NCBI GenBank assembly: GCA_963697345.1
Contig: CAVONS010000007.1
Span: forward strand, 62,001 to 126,000
Direction: 5' to 3'
Length of the DNA stretch: 64,000 nt
Source: Prado023 sp963697345
GTDB lineage: Bacteria; Actinomycetota; Actinomycetes; S36-B12; CAIYMF01
Translations under genes and position numbers: made by a program
In this document: piece after piece, positions 16,624 to 24,867 of the stretch
Numbering within the stretch: position 1 is the first letter of the stretch
Layout of the letters: every line of letters begins with the position of its first letter
The notes under the pieces: generated by a model
Databases searched by the model: none
The model's input: the letters and a program-made list of their open reading frames with translations, nothing else
Told to the model about the DNA's origin: nothing

Positions 16624-18456
16624 GTGTCCGGGACGCTCACCCGGCAGCGCCGCGCCGTACGAGGTCCGGCTCTGCCCCACCTCGTGGGACTGGACGGCCT
16701 GCGCGCGGTCGCTGTCATCGCCGTGGTGCTGTACCACGCCGACGTCGTGTGGTTGCCCGGTGGCTTCCTCGGGGTCGACGTCTTCTTCGTCCTGTCGGGC
16801 TTCCTCATCACCTCGCTGCTGCTCGCGGAGCTCGAGCGCACCGGCGGGATCGACTTCAAGGACTTCTATGTGCGCCGCGCCCGGCGCCTGTTGCCCGCGC
16901 TGTTCGCGGTGCTGGCCGTCACCGCCCTGCTGGTCGCCACCGTCGCCTACGACGGGGCGGCGGGCTTCCGTCGGGACCTGCCCGGAGCTCTGTTCTACTT
17001 CTCGAACTGGCTGAGCATCGTCACCGACACCTCGTACTTCGAGTTCATCGGTCGCCCGCCCATGCTCAAGCACCTGTGGTCCCTCGCGGTGGAGGAGCAG
17101 TTCTACATCTTCTGGCCAGCCATCGCCCTGCTGGCCCACCGCGCGGGGGGCGCTCGCGCCGTCGGGTGGGTGGCTCTCGCCGGGGCGGTGCTGTCGACCG
17201 TGGCGATGACCGTCGGCTCCGTCGTCGGGGACATGCCCGGCTCGGCCGATCCCAGCCGCCTCTACTTCGGAACCGACACCCACCTGATGGGGGTCAGCGT
17301 CGGGGCGGCGCTGGCGGTGCTCTGGCGGCCAGGGCGCACCTCGCCGGTCCTGGCCAGGCAGGCCCGGGTCGTCATCAGCGTCGCCGGTGTGGTGGGGCTG
17401 CTCGTACTCGTCCTGATGTTCATGCGCCTCGGCGAGTTCTCCACCTTCCTCTACCGCGGCGGATTCCTCGTGGTGGCCCTGGTGTCAGCAGTGGTCGTGG
17501 CCGCGGCGAGCCATCGGGGAGTCCCCTTCGGGCGCTGGCTGGGGACGCGTCCCATGCGCTGGATCGGTGAGCGGTCCTACGGGATCTATCTCTGGCACTG
17601 GCCCCTGTTCCTGGTCACCCGCCCGGGTGTGGACATCCCGATCGACGGGGTCCTGGCACTGGCGCTGCGCATCGCGCTGCTCCTGGGCGTGGCCGAGTTG
17701 AGCTACCGGTACCTCGAGATGCCGATCCGGCGTGGTGTCCTCAAGCGCAGCTGGGATCGGTTCCAGGAGGGCACGCTCCCGCAACCCACTCGTGGGGTGG
17801 TGGCAGGGGTCGTCGTCGTCTGCGTGCTGGTCATGTTCAGCGGCTTCCGGGTCGCCACCGCACCGGCCCAGGCAGTGGGTGGCGGGGTGATGAGCAGCCA
17901 GCAGTTGGCCGCACTTGCTCCCGCCCGGGCGCCCCTGGAGCGTGAAATGATCAGGATGGCCGCCGCCGAGGACCTCGACCCCCGGACCAAGGTGACGGCC
18001 TTCGGTGACTCGGTCATGCTGGGTGCCTCCGGGGTCCTGGAGGGGCAGGACTTCAACCTCGACCTGCACGCCAGGGTGGCCACCCAGGCCACGAAGCTGC
18101 AGGAGTCGATCGCCCGCCAGGTCGCCAGTGGTGGCATCCGTGACACCGTGCTGCTCCAGGTCGGCAACAACGGGATCGTCACCGAGGATCAGCTGCGGGG
18201 CATGCTCGACGAGTTGTCCGTGGTCCCCAAGGTGGTCCTGGTCAACGTCCGGGTGCCGCGGCCCTGGATGGACCCCAACAACGCAGTCATCGCCGCCGCG
18301 GCGCCGGACTACCCGAACGTGGTCCTGGTGGATTGGGCCAAAGCCTCAGAGGACCGCCGGGACTACATGGTCAAGGACGGGGTGCACCTGACGAGCAAGG
18401 GGGCTCAGGTGTACACCCGGCTGATCGCCAGGGCCGTGAACGGCGAGCCTGCCTGA
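16624..18456 (+). CDS. Membrane acyltransferase (OafA/YrhL type) with C-terminal SGNH-like domain
   Basis: The 610-residue protein begins at GTG 16624, with AGGAGG 8 nt upstream. Residues ~15-390 form the Acyltransferase_3 fold with about 10 membrane helices: GLDGLRAVAVIAVVLYHAD carries the conserved His, then FFVLSGFLITSLLL and FYVRRARRLLPAL. A further helix leads to an extracytoplasmic SGNH-like domain with AFGDSVMLGASG (block I Ser) and DGVHLTSKGAQ (block V Asp/His). This is the architecture of O-acetyltransferases that modify peptidoglycan or surface polysaccharides. The acceptor is not known. The next gene on the strand is a tRNA. Confidence 0.85.
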   Translation: MSGTLTRQRRAVRGPALPHLVGLDGLRAVAVIAVVLYHADVVWLPGGFLGVDVFFVLSGFLITSLLLAELERTGGIDFKDFYVRRARRLLPALFAVLAVTALLVATVAYDGAAGFRRDLPGALFYFSNWLSIVTDTSYFEFIGRPPMLKHLWSLAVEEQFYIFWPAIALLAHRAGGARAVGWVALAGAVLSTVAMTVGSVVGDMPGSADPSRLYFGTDTHLMGVSVGAALAVLWRPGRTSPVLARQARVVISVAGVVGLLVLVLMFMRLGEFSTFLYRGGFLVVALVSAVVVAAASHRGVPFGRWLGTRPMRWIGERSYGIYLWHWPLFLVTRPGVDIPIDGVLALALRIALLLGVAELSYRYLEMPIRRGVLKRSWDRFQEGTLPQPTRGVVAGVVVVCVLVMFSGFRVATAPAQAVGGGVMSSQQLAALAPARAPLEREMIRMAAAEDLDPRTKVTAFGDSVMLGASGVLEGQDFNLDLHARVATQATKLQESIARQVASGGIRDTVLLQVGNNGIVTEDQLRGMLDELSVVPKVVLVNVRVPRPWMDPNNAVIAAAAPDYPNVVLVDWAKASEDRRDYMVKDGVHLTSKGAQVYTRLIARAVNGEPA

Positions 18457-18471
18457 GGGGTGCTCCGCGAT

Positions 18472-18501
18472 TTGGTCGCCGGCATCGCGCCCCGGTACTC
18501 T
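18472..18501 (+). promoter_or_regulatory. Promoter of tRNA-Leu
   Basis: TTGGTC (18472-18477), an 18-nt spacer, then TACTCT (18496-18501) gives a housekeeping-type -35/-10 pair 34 bp before the tRNA 5' end. Confidence 0.5.
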
Positions 18502-18535
18502 TGTGTGAGGTTGCCCCGCCTGATCGCGGGGTGAT

Positions 18536-18622
18536 GCGCGAGTGGCGGAATAGGCAGACGCGCACGGTTCAGGTCCGTGTGCCCGAAAGGGTGTGGGGGT
18601 TCAACTCCCCCCTCGCGCACCA
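18536..18622 (+). tRNA. tRNA-Leu (anticodon CAG), 3' CCA encoded
   Basis: Acceptor stem GCGCGAG (18536-18542) pairs with CTCGCGC (18612-18618), followed by discriminator A and encoded CCA. The anticodon stem CACGG/CCGTG encloses loop TTCAGGT, giving anticodon CAG (reads CUG). A long variable arm (around GCCCGAAAGGGT) marks a class II tRNA and, with A73, leucine. The T arm is GGGGGTTCAACTCCCCC. Confidence 0.95.
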
Positions 18623-18768
18623 GCAGGAACGCTCCCAGGCACACGACCCGGGGGCGTTTCGTCGTTCTGCCCGCTCGTGTGGCGGGCTCGGGTGCCTCAG
18701 CGAAGCGCCGCGTTGGGCCGCGCCCGGCGTCGGGGGTGTGCGGCACTGGCCGCGTAGGCTCCGCTCCC

Positions 18769-20427
18769 GTGACGACTGCCGCGATCCCCGCCACCCCGAT
18801 CGAGAAGCCCGCACACGGCTGGATCCCGATGCTCTTCATCGGTATGGGGACCGCCCTGATCATCATGGACGCAACGATCGTCAACGTCTCGCTTCCCTCG
18901 ATGATCGCGGACCTCGGGCTGAGCTCGATCGACGCCGAGTGGGTCAACGCGATCTACTCGCTGACCTTCGCTGCGCTGCTGATCGTGTTCGGACGGGTCG
19001 GGGACCGTCTTGGCCGGCGCCTGATCTTCGTCCTCGGTGCGGCGATGTTCGTGGGAGCCAGCATCTACGCGGCGTCCTCACGCTCAGGCGAGCACCTGAT
19101 CACCGCCCGCGCGCTGCAGGGCATCGGTGGGGCGATGATGTCGCCGACCTCGTTGTCGTTGGTCAACTCCCTGTACTCCGGGCGTTCGCGCAACATCGCC
19201 TTCGCGATCTACGGCTCGATCATCGGCGGCATGGCCGCGCTGGGGCCCTTGGTCGGCGGCTACCTGACGACGAACTTCTCCTGGACCTGGGCGTTCTGGA
19301 TCAACGTGCCCATCGGGCTGATCGTGATCGTGGGCGCTCTGCGCTATGTGCCGGAGAACAAGGACCCCGGTGACACCAAGGGCCTGGACGTCTTCGGGGC
19401 GATCCTGTCCGCACTGGGCATCGGGCTGATCGTCTTCGGGCTGATCGAGGGTCGCAACTACGGCTGGATCCGGGTGCAGGAGGACTCCAGCCTCATGGGC
19501 GCCCAGTTCAGCAGTGGTGACCTGTCCCCGGTGTTCGTCGCCATCGCCGGCGGACTGCTCTGCCTGCTGCTGCTCTACGTCGTCGAGACCCGACGCACCC
19601 GTGCGGGGAAGTCCGCCCTGATCGACTTCGGCCTGTTCCGGATCCGCACGTTCGGGCTGGGTTCTGCCGCGGCCCTGATCGTGAGCCTCGGGGAGTTCGG
19701 AATCCTGTTCTCGCTGCCCCTGTTCCTGCAGAGCGTGCTGGGATACACCGCGCTGGGGGCGGGTGCGCTGCTGGCCTCTCTGGCCCTGGGATCCTTCGTG
19801 GCCGCCCCCACAGCGGCCTCCCTGGCCAACAAGTACGGGCCCAGGTTCGTGGCCCGGATGGGCATGGCCCTGGAGGTCGTGGGCATCGTGGGCCTGGGTG
19901 CCACCATCACCCCGACGTCCTCGGCCTGGGAGATGGTCATCTGGCTGGTCATCTACGGCATGGGTGTGGGCTACGCCAGCGCGCAGCTCACCGGCCTGAT
20001 CCTGGCCGATGTCCCCGTCCGGCAGAGCGGCCAGGCCTCGGGCACGCAGAGCACGGCACGCCAGATCGGCGCTGCCTTGGGCACGGCCATCCTGGGCACC
20101 GTGCTGTTCGTCTCCCTGAACAACCAGACAGCCACTCAGGTGCAGGCCGTCGGTGTTCCTGCGGAGTCCGCGAGCCAAGTGGCTGACGTGGTGGAGAAGT
20201 CGGCGGGCACGGTCATCCCGACCCTTGACGAGCCACCGGGCAGCCCTGAGATCCAGGCGGCGGCCAGCCAGGCCTTCGCCGACTCCGTGCGTGTGACGGC
20301 CTTCGTGGCCGGTGGCTTCGTGTTCCTCGGCCTTCTGGCGACACTGGCGCTGCCCAAGCCACTCGGTCGTCGGGAGGATGACGACGTGGCCGAAGTCGCA
20401 GCCGACCCAGCCCCGCTCGAGGAGTAG
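18769..20427 (+). CDS. MFS drug/proton antiporter, DHA2 (14-helix) family
   Basis: The 552-residue transporter has about 14 membrane helices. It shows the MFS motif A (GRVGDRLGRR) between helices 2 and 3 and the DHA2-type opening IMDATIVNVSLPSMIADLGL with its helix-1 Asp. Members export drugs, dyes or metabolites using the proton gradient; the substrate here is unknown. GTG at 18769 has TAGGCT 8 nt upstream and no ribosome-binding site, so it is probably leaderless. It converges on the transglycosylase gene with a 33-bp gap. No regulator is adjacent. Confidence 0.85.
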   Translation: MTTAAIPATPIEKPAHGWIPMLFIGMGTALIIMDATIVNVSLPSMIADLGLSSIDAEWVNAIYSLTFAALLIVFGRVGDRLGRRLIFVLGAAMFVGASIYAASSRSGEHLITARALQGIGGAMMSPTSLSLVNSLYSGRSRNIAFAIYGSIIGGMAALGPLVGGYLTTNFSWTWAFWINVPIGLIVIVGALRYVPENKDPGDTKGLDVFGAILSALGIGLIVFGLIEGRNYGWIRVQEDSSLMGAQFSSGDLSPVFVAIAGGLLCLLLLYVVETRRTRAGKSALIDFGLFRIRTFGLGSAAALIVSLGEFGILFSLPLFLQSVLGYTALGAGALLASLALGSFVAAPTAASLANKYGPRFVARMGMALEVVGIVGLGATITPTSSAWEMVIWLVIYGMGVGYASAQLTGLILADVPVRQSGQASGTQSTARQIGAALGTAILGTVLFVSLNNQTATQVQAVGVPAESASQVADVVEKSAGTVIPTLDEPPGSPEIQAAASQAFADSVRVTAFVAGGFVFLGLLATLALPKPLGRREDDDVAEVAADPAPLEE

Positions 20428-20460
20428 CTGCACCCACCTGGTCCAGATGGGCAGGGCGAA

Positions 20461-21084
20461 TCAGTACCAGCCGCGGCTGTGCGAATGGGCCAGCGCGTTG
20501 CTCGGATTGCCGTACCGGCCGGCGATGTAGTCCATCCCCCAGGCGATCTGGGTGCGTGCGCTGGTGGCCCAGTTGGAGCCATGGCTGCTCATCTTCGAGC
20601 CCGGTAGGGCCTGGGGGATCCCGTGCGCCCCACTGGAGCCGTTGTGCGCCCGGCTGCTCCAGCCGGACTCCTTCTGCCAGAGGGTCCCCAGGTCGGTGCA
20701 CTGGGAGGCCGACCAGCCGCGGTCGGCGCACATCTGCATGCCCAGTGCACGGTTCTGGGCGGGAGTGCCGCCCTCGGCAGCCCGAGCACGTGCCGCGCGG
20801 GCCTCAGCCTCACGACGCTCCTTCTCGGCCTTCGCCTTCGCCTTGGCCTTGGCCCTGGCGCGAGCCTTGCGCTCGGCCTCCTTGCGATCCTTCTCCGCCT
20901 GCACGGCGGCCGTATGGCTCGCTGCGGCGTGGGTGGAGTCCAGTGCGCGCTGGTCCTCCCAGGACTCAGGCAGCGCGACGCCGGGCTGCGCGTTCAGCGC
21001 CGAGGACATCAGCGGTGCGCCGGCCAGCACCGCAGCGGTCGCGGTGAGTGCGGCGCCGACCTTGATCAGGGTGGTGCGGGGCAC
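20461..21084 (-). CDS. Secreted transglycosylase-like protein with Ala/Lys/Arg coiled coil
   Basis: The 207-residue protein has a signal peptide (KVGAALTATAAVLAGAPLMSSALNA). A highly charged coiled coil follows (about 60-105), rich in Ala-Lys-Arg-Glu. The C-terminal domain (about 108-207) is lysozyme/SLT-like: LWQKESGW carries the catalytic Glu, then GAHGIPQALPGSKM and a GWY end. Such secreted proteins cleave or bind peptidoglycan glycan strands (resuscitation-factor and aggregation-promoting-factor relatives). GTG at 21084 follows GGAGG at short spacing (4 nt). The 14-bp repeat array lies 60-160 bp upstream. Confidence 0.82.
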   Translation of the reverse strand: MPRTTLIKVGAALTATAAVLAGAPLMSSALNAQPGVALPESWEDQRALDSTHAAASHTAAVQAEKDRKEAERKARARAKAKAKAKAEKERREAEARAARARAAEGGTPAQNRALGMQMCADRGWSASQCTDLGTLWQKESGWSSRAHNGSSGAHGIPQALPGSKMSSHGSNWATSARTQIAWGMDYIAGRYGNPSNALAHSHSRGWY

Positions 21085-21145
21085 GGGTCCTCCAGGGGGT
21101 GGTTCCCACCTTCATGCCCGGTGTCTGTCCCTGGGACACCACAAC

Positions 21146-21241
21146 GTGTCCCATCTCACAGTCCCACCGACGTGTCCCACCGGCTGTGTCCCAACCGCTG
21201 TCTCCCACCGGCTGTGTCCCACCGGCTGCGTCCCAGGGTGA
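21146..21241. repeat. Tandem 14-bp repeat array (unit GTGTCCCACCGGCT)
   Basis: Units start at 21172, 21186, 21200, 21214 and 21228 (the last degenerate), each 14 bp, with two diverged copies at about 21146 and 21159 at 13-bp spacing. All share the core TCCCA. The array lies between the transglycosylase start (21084, minus strand) and the CoA-transferase stop (21272), so it is in the upstream region of the former. Seen from that gene the unit reads AGCCGGTGGGACAC. Just beyond, 21121-21139 holds an imperfect inverted GTGTC/GGGACAC pair. Confidence 0.8.
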
Positions 21242-21271
21242 AGCCCCGTGCGCCGTTGACCCGGTGCCGTC

Positions 21272-22507
21272 TCAGCGCACCCGCAGGCCGAGGGCTGCCG
21301 CTTCCTCGAAGAGCTCCTCCCGGACGTCGGGGTGCGCCGCCTGGGTGATGAGGTTGCGGGCCTGCTCGTCCTGGGACCTCCCCCACACCTCGGCGATTCC
21401 CTGCTCGGTGACCACGGCCGTGTGCTGGAAGGACGTGACTGGCTCATCGAGCAGGGGCACGATCGTGGAGACGTCGGCCTTCGGGTGCCAGGAGCGCAGC
21501 GCGATGAACGCCTGGCCGCCCGGGGCGTGCAGCGCGCCCACGATGAAGTCGGTCTGCCCGCCGAAGCCGGAGTAGATGCGGGCGTTGATCCGTGAGGCAT
21601 TGGCCTGGGCGAAGAGGTCCACCTGCAGGGCGGAGTTCACCGAGGTCATCTGCGGCTGCTGGGCGATGAGGCCGGGGTCGTTGCTGGCCTCGGTGCGCAC
21701 CATCCGTACTCGGGGGTTGCCATCGATCCAGTGGTAGAGCTCATCGGAGCCGAACAGGAAGGACACAGCCAGGGGCGCGTCCGGGTCCAGGGCGCCGGCC
21801 TTGTCCAGGGCCAGGACGCCGTCAGAGAACATCTCGGTCCAGAACCGCAGGCCCTTGCGTGTGGCCAGGGCGGTGAGCACGGCATCGGGCACCGCCCCGA
21901 TTCCCATCTGCAACGTCGAGCCGTCCTTGATCCGGGCTGCGATCCGGTCGCCGATCTCGCGGGAGGTGTCGTCGAGCACTCCCGGGGAGCCGGTGGTGAG
22001 GGCCTCCTCGGCCTCGAAGAGCATGTCGATCGAGCTCAGCGGCACGATCGCGTCCCCGTAGGTGAAGGGCATGAGCGGGTTGGCCTGGGCGATCACCTTG
22101 CCGCCACGTGCGCGGCAGGCCTCGATCGCTGCCGGGAGCACGTTGACCTCGATCCCCAGGCTCACCACGCCATGGCGTGGCATGGAGGTGTGCAGGAGCA
22201 CCACGTCGGGGTCCATGGCGCGGGTGAACAGCGCGGGGACAAGGCTCAGCCGGCAGGGCACGTAGTGCAGGCGCGGGTTGCGGCGCATCCCGGGCCCGAC
22301 GAACGATGTCTCGGGCGTGATCCCCTCCCGCTCGGGCAGGCCCTTCTGGGGGTTGAGGGTCCAGAGCCGCCATTCGGCGATGTGCTCGTCGAACAGGGCA
22401 AGCGCTGTGCGCGGGCTGGCGAAGTTGCCCGACACCACGACACGCGGGTTCGGGGGCAGCGCCTCGAGCTGGGCAGCAAGCGATTCGGCCGTGACATGCA
22501 GGGTCAT
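21272..22507 (-). CDS. Acetyl-CoA hydrolase/transferase family protein (CoA-transferase)
   Basis: The 411-residue protein matches the acetyl-CoA hydrolase/4-hydroxybutyrate CoA-transferase family. Conserved parts are GNFASP near the N-terminus, LQMGIGAVPDAVL, the YSGFGGQTDFIVGALHAPGG segment, then TAVVTEQGIAEVWGRS and AHPDVREEL near the C-terminus. Members transfer CoA between acyl-CoAs and free acids such as acetate, succinate or butyrate. ATG at 22507 gives the usual start (MTLHVTAESLAAQL), and GAGAAT lies 7 nt upstream, so it may be leaderless; the upstream in-frame residues are not protein-like. The actual acid pair is not deducible. Confidence 0.85.
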   Translation of the reverse strand: MTLHVTAESLAAQLEALPPNPRVVVSGNFASPRTALALFDEHIAEWRLWTLNPQKGLPEREGITPETSFVGPGMRRNPRLHYVPCRLSLVPALFTRAMDPDVVLLHTSMPRHGVVSLGIEVNVLPAAIEACRARGGKVIAQANPLMPFTYGDAIVPLSSIDMLFEAEEALTTGSPGVLDDTSREIGDRIAARIKDGSTLQMGIGAVPDAVLTALATRKGLRFWTEMFSDGVLALDKAGALDPDAPLAVSFLFGSDELYHWIDGNPRVRMVRTEASNDPGLIAQQPQMTSVNSALQVDLFAQANASRINARIYSGFGGQTDFIVGALHAPGGQAFIALRSWHPKADVSTIVPLLDEPVTSFQHTAVVTEQGIAEVWGRSQDEQARNLITQAAHPDVREELFEEAAALGLRVR

Positions 22508-22646
22508 GGGTCGCATTCTCCCCCGCTGGCCACCCGCCCCACCGGTCCGGAGGGCCCGCCTGGGCCGGTCATTGGTCCCCAGCCAGACGGTGGGGCCCCT
22601 GGAACGTCGTCCCAGGGATGACCGGGAGGTGAATCCGGGGTGTCGT

Positions 22647-22699
22647 TTGCACGTCCCGCATGCGTCGGGTACCTTGGTCGATGTATCAGTTCGATACAT
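22647..22699 (+). promoter_or_regulatory. padR promoter with PadR operator palindrome
   Basis: TTGCAC (22647-22652), a 17-nt spacer and TACCTT (22670-22675) form the promoter. The palindrome ATGTATC-AGTTC-GATACAT (22681-22699) covers the expected transcription start. ATGT...ACAT is the PadR-family operator pattern, so the regulator encoded at 22753 probably represses itself and perhaps ino1. Confidence 0.7.
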
Positions 22700-22723
22700 C
22701 AGCATGACACATCAGCATGACAC
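22698..22723 (+). repeat. Two tandem copies of a 13-bp unit in the padR leader
   Basis: ATCAGCATGACAC occurs twice (22698-22710, 22711-22723), followed by a partial third ATCAG. The units begin inside the last bases of the PadR palindrome. Each contains half-site-like CATGACAC/ACAT sequence. Confidence 0.7.
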
Positions 22724-22752
22724 ATCAGGGCAGGGAGAGGACGGTACTCGCG

Positions 22753-23391
22753 ATGGCAGCCACACGGCGCAGCGCAGTGCTTGAGTTCGCCATCCTGGGC
22801 CTGCTGCAGGACGCCCCCATGCATGGCTACGAGCTGCGCAAGCGGCTCAACGCGGTCATGGGCACCTTCCGCGCCATCTCGTACGGCTCGCTGTACCCGG
22901 CGCTGAAGGACCTGTTGGACCGGGGGCTCATCGCCGAGGCAGGTGCGGCTGACGCCAGCGCCCCTGTCCTGTCGGGCCGCCGCGCCAAGATCGTCTACGA
23001 ACTCACCGCCGACGGCAAGGACCGGTTCGCCGAGCTCGTCTCGCAGACCGGGCCCGAGGCGTGGGAGGACGAGGCGTTCGGCGTGCACATGGCCTTCTTC
23101 GGCAGCACCCCCGCGGAGGTGCGCGTGCGCATCCTCGAGGGGCGACGCAGCCGCATGGAGGAGCGTCGCAGCAACCTCGCAGCCTCAACCGCGCGCAACC
23201 GCGAGCGGCTGGACACCTACACGCAGGCCCTGCAGCGCCATGGCCTGGAGGGTGTCGAGCGCGAGGTGCGCTGGCTCAACGAACTGATCGACAACGAGAA
23301 CCAATTCAGGCGCGGAGGATCCGCCGACGCGCCCGCCAACCAATCCGGAGATACCGGGGCCGGGCCGCGTCGCCCGCGAACCCGCGGGTGA
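22753..23391 (+). CDS. PadR family transcriptional regulator
   Basis: The 212-residue protein has an N-terminal winged helix (FAILGLLQDAPMHGYELRKRL...SYGSLYPALKDLLDRGLI), the PadR/PF03551 signature, followed by a helical C-terminal domain (about 100-190) of the Vir_act_alpha_C type that mediates dimer formation and ligand sensing, with a disordered tail. ATG at 22753 (MAATRRSAVLEF) gives the family start. The padR-ino1 pair with a 14-bp gap is conserved across actinobacteria, so it probably controls inositol synthesis together with its own gene. The operator is described at 22681-22699. The effector is unknown. Confidence 0.9.
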   Translation: MAATRRSAVLEFAILGLLQDAPMHGYELRKRLNAVMGTFRAISYGSLYPALKDLLDRGLIAEAGAADASAPVLSGRRAKIVYELTADGKDRFAELVSQTGPEAWEDEAFGVHMAFFGSTPAEVRVRILEGRRSRMEERRSNLAASTARNRERLDTYTQALQRHGLEGVEREVRWLNELIDNENQFRRGGSADAPANQSGDTGAGPRRPRTRG

Positions 23392-23405
23392 GAAAGGAAC
23401 AGCAG

Positions 23406-24485
23406 ATGGGTGCCATTCGTGTGGCCATCGTGGGCGTGGGCAACTGCGCCTCCTCCCTCGTGCAGGGTGTGGAGTACTACAAGGACGCGGATCCCAACGA
23501 TTCCGTCCCAGGCCTGATGCACGTCCAGTTCGGCGACTACCACGTCAGCGACATCGAGTTCGTTGCTGCCTTCGACGTCGACGCCAAGAAGGTCGGTCAG
23601 GACCTCTCGCACGCGATCTTCGCCAGCGAGAACAACACCATCAAGATCAGTGACGTGCCCCCGTCAGGCGTGACCGTGTCCCGCGGCCACACGCTCGATG
23701 GCCTGGGCAAGTACTACAAGGAGATGGTCACCGAGTCCGATGAGGCACCGGTGGACGTCGTTGCGGCCCTGAAGGACGCCAAGGTCGACGTCCTCGTGTG
23801 CTACCTGCCGGTCGGCTCCGAGGATGCGGCGAAGTTCTACGCGCAGTGCGCCATCGACGCCAAGGTCGCGTTCGTCAACGCGCTTCCGGTCTTCATCGCC
23901 GGGACTCCGGAGTGGGCGCAGAAGTTCGCCGACGCCGGTGTGCCGATCGTGGGCGACGACATCAAGAGCCAGGTGGGCGCCACCATCACCCACCGTGTGC
24001 TGACCAAGCTGTTCGAGGACCGCGGCGTCACCGTCGACCGGACCTACCAGCTCAACGTCGGCGGCAACATGGACTTCATGAACATGCTCGAGCGTGATCG
24101 CCTGGAGTCCAAGAAGATCTCCAAGACCCAGTCGGTCACCTCGCAGATGAGCCGCGACATCGGCGCCCGCAACATCCACATCGGGCCCTCGGACTACGTG
24201 GCGTGGCTCGATGACCGCAAGTGGGCGTTCGTGCGCCTCGAGGGTCGTGCCTTCGGTGACGTCCCGCTGACCCTGGAGTACAAGCTCGAGGTGTGGGACT
24301 CCCCCAACTCGGCCGGCGTCATCATCGACGCCCTGCGTGCGGCGAAGATCGCCCAGGACCGTGGGATCGGTGGCCCGATCCTGTCCGCGTCGAGCTACTT
24401 CATGAAGTCCCCGCCGGAGCAGTACTCCGACGAGGAGTGCCGGACCAAGGTCGAGCAGTTCATCGCAGGCGAGATCAACAGCTGA
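23406..24485 (+). CDS. ino1: Inositol-3-phosphate synthase
   Basis: The 359-residue NAD-dependent enzyme converts glucose 6-phosphate to 1D-myo-inositol 3-phosphate, the first step to phosphatidylinositol, mycothiol and (in some actinobacteria) mannosides. It has the NAD-binding VAIVGVGNCASSLVQGVEYY start and the conserved segments VDVLVCYLPVGSEDAAKFYAQ, GDDIKSQVGATITHR and NVGGNMDFMNM. Length matches bacterial homologues. ATG at 23406 follows AAAGGA. It is probably cotranscribed with padR (14-bp gap) and ends at the hairpin at 24518-24554. Confidence 0.95.
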   Translation: MGAIRVAIVGVGNCASSLVQGVEYYKDADPNDSVPGLMHVQFGDYHVSDIEFVAAFDVDAKKVGQDLSHAIFASENNTIKISDVPPSGVTVSRGHTLDGLGKYYKEMVTESDEAPVDVVAALKDAKVDVLVCYLPVGSEDAAKFYAQCAIDAKVAFVNALPVFIAGTPEWAQKFADAGVPIVGDDIKSQVGATITHRVLTKLFEDRGVTVDRTYQLNVGGNMDFMNMLERDRLESKKISKTQSVTSQMSRDIGARNIHIGPSDYVAWLDDRKWAFVRLEGRAFGDVPLTLEYKLEVWDSPNSAGVIIDALRAAKIAQDRGIGGPILSASSYFMKSPPEQYSDEECRTKVEQFIAGEINS

Positions 24486-24517
24486 TCGGCTGCGGTCACA
24501 CGTGATCGCTGCACCCT

Positions 24518-24554
24518 CCACGAGGCCTCGGGCACATCGTCCGGGGTCTCGTGG
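24518..24554. terminator. Long hairpin between ino1 and a convergent small gene
   Basis: CCACGAGGCCTCGG (24518-24531) pairs with CCGGGGTCTCGTGG (24541-24554) across a 9-nt loop: 14 bp including two G-U pairs. It lies 32 bp after the ino1 stop and 30 bp from the stop of the convergent gene, so it can terminate both. Confidence 0.65.
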
Positions 24555-24584
24555 CGTGCTGGCGGTCACTGGCTGGGGACCCGG

Positions 24585-24752
24585 TCATCCCGTCTGCGCC
24601 CCGGCGTCGAAGGCCGAGGTGGCCTCCAGCCATGAGCGCGAGGCGCCCTGGGTGCCTTCGGCCAGCACCGCTGCGGCAAACAGGTCTGACAGCGCGACCT
24701 GATCGTCGGCGATCAGCGCTGCGCGAACCTGTTGTGCCCATCCGGGCTCCAT
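24585..24752 (-). CDS. Small conserved-looking protein, 55 residues
   Basis: ATG 24752 to TGA 24585. The product starts MEPGWAQQVRAALIADDQVA and contains LSDLFAAAVLAEG and SRSWLEATSAFDAGAQTG. It is acidic and helical, with a clean reading frame and strong third-position GC bias. GATACT lies 6 nt before ATG, so it is probably leaderless. I recall similar short Trp/Asp-rich proteins beside actinobacterial ino1 loci but cannot name a family. It is divergent from the MFS gene at 24868 and convergent with ino1. Confidence 0.6.
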   Translation of the reverse strand: MEPGWAQQVRAALIADDQVALSDLFAAAVLAEGTQGASRSWLEATSAFDAGAQTG

Positions 24753-24867
24753 GGCCCCAGTATCGGTCCGTCAGGTGGCATGCGCCACGTCCTGATGGGT
24801 GGGGGCACCCCGCGGCGGCGCCCTCCGGTGTCTGGACGCTCCGCTGTGGACAGGGCATGCTGCGGTG

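Noticed and set aside
21085..21271. c-di-AMP (ydaO) riboswitch upstream of the transglycosylase-like gene
   Set aside because: None of the conserved ydaO core sequences is visible; the region is filled by the 14-bp repeats.
24845..24853. Single TGTGGACAG, one base from a DnaA box (another at 42875-42883)
   Set aside because: Isolated sites with a mismatch and no neighbouring boxes; expected by chance in this composition.
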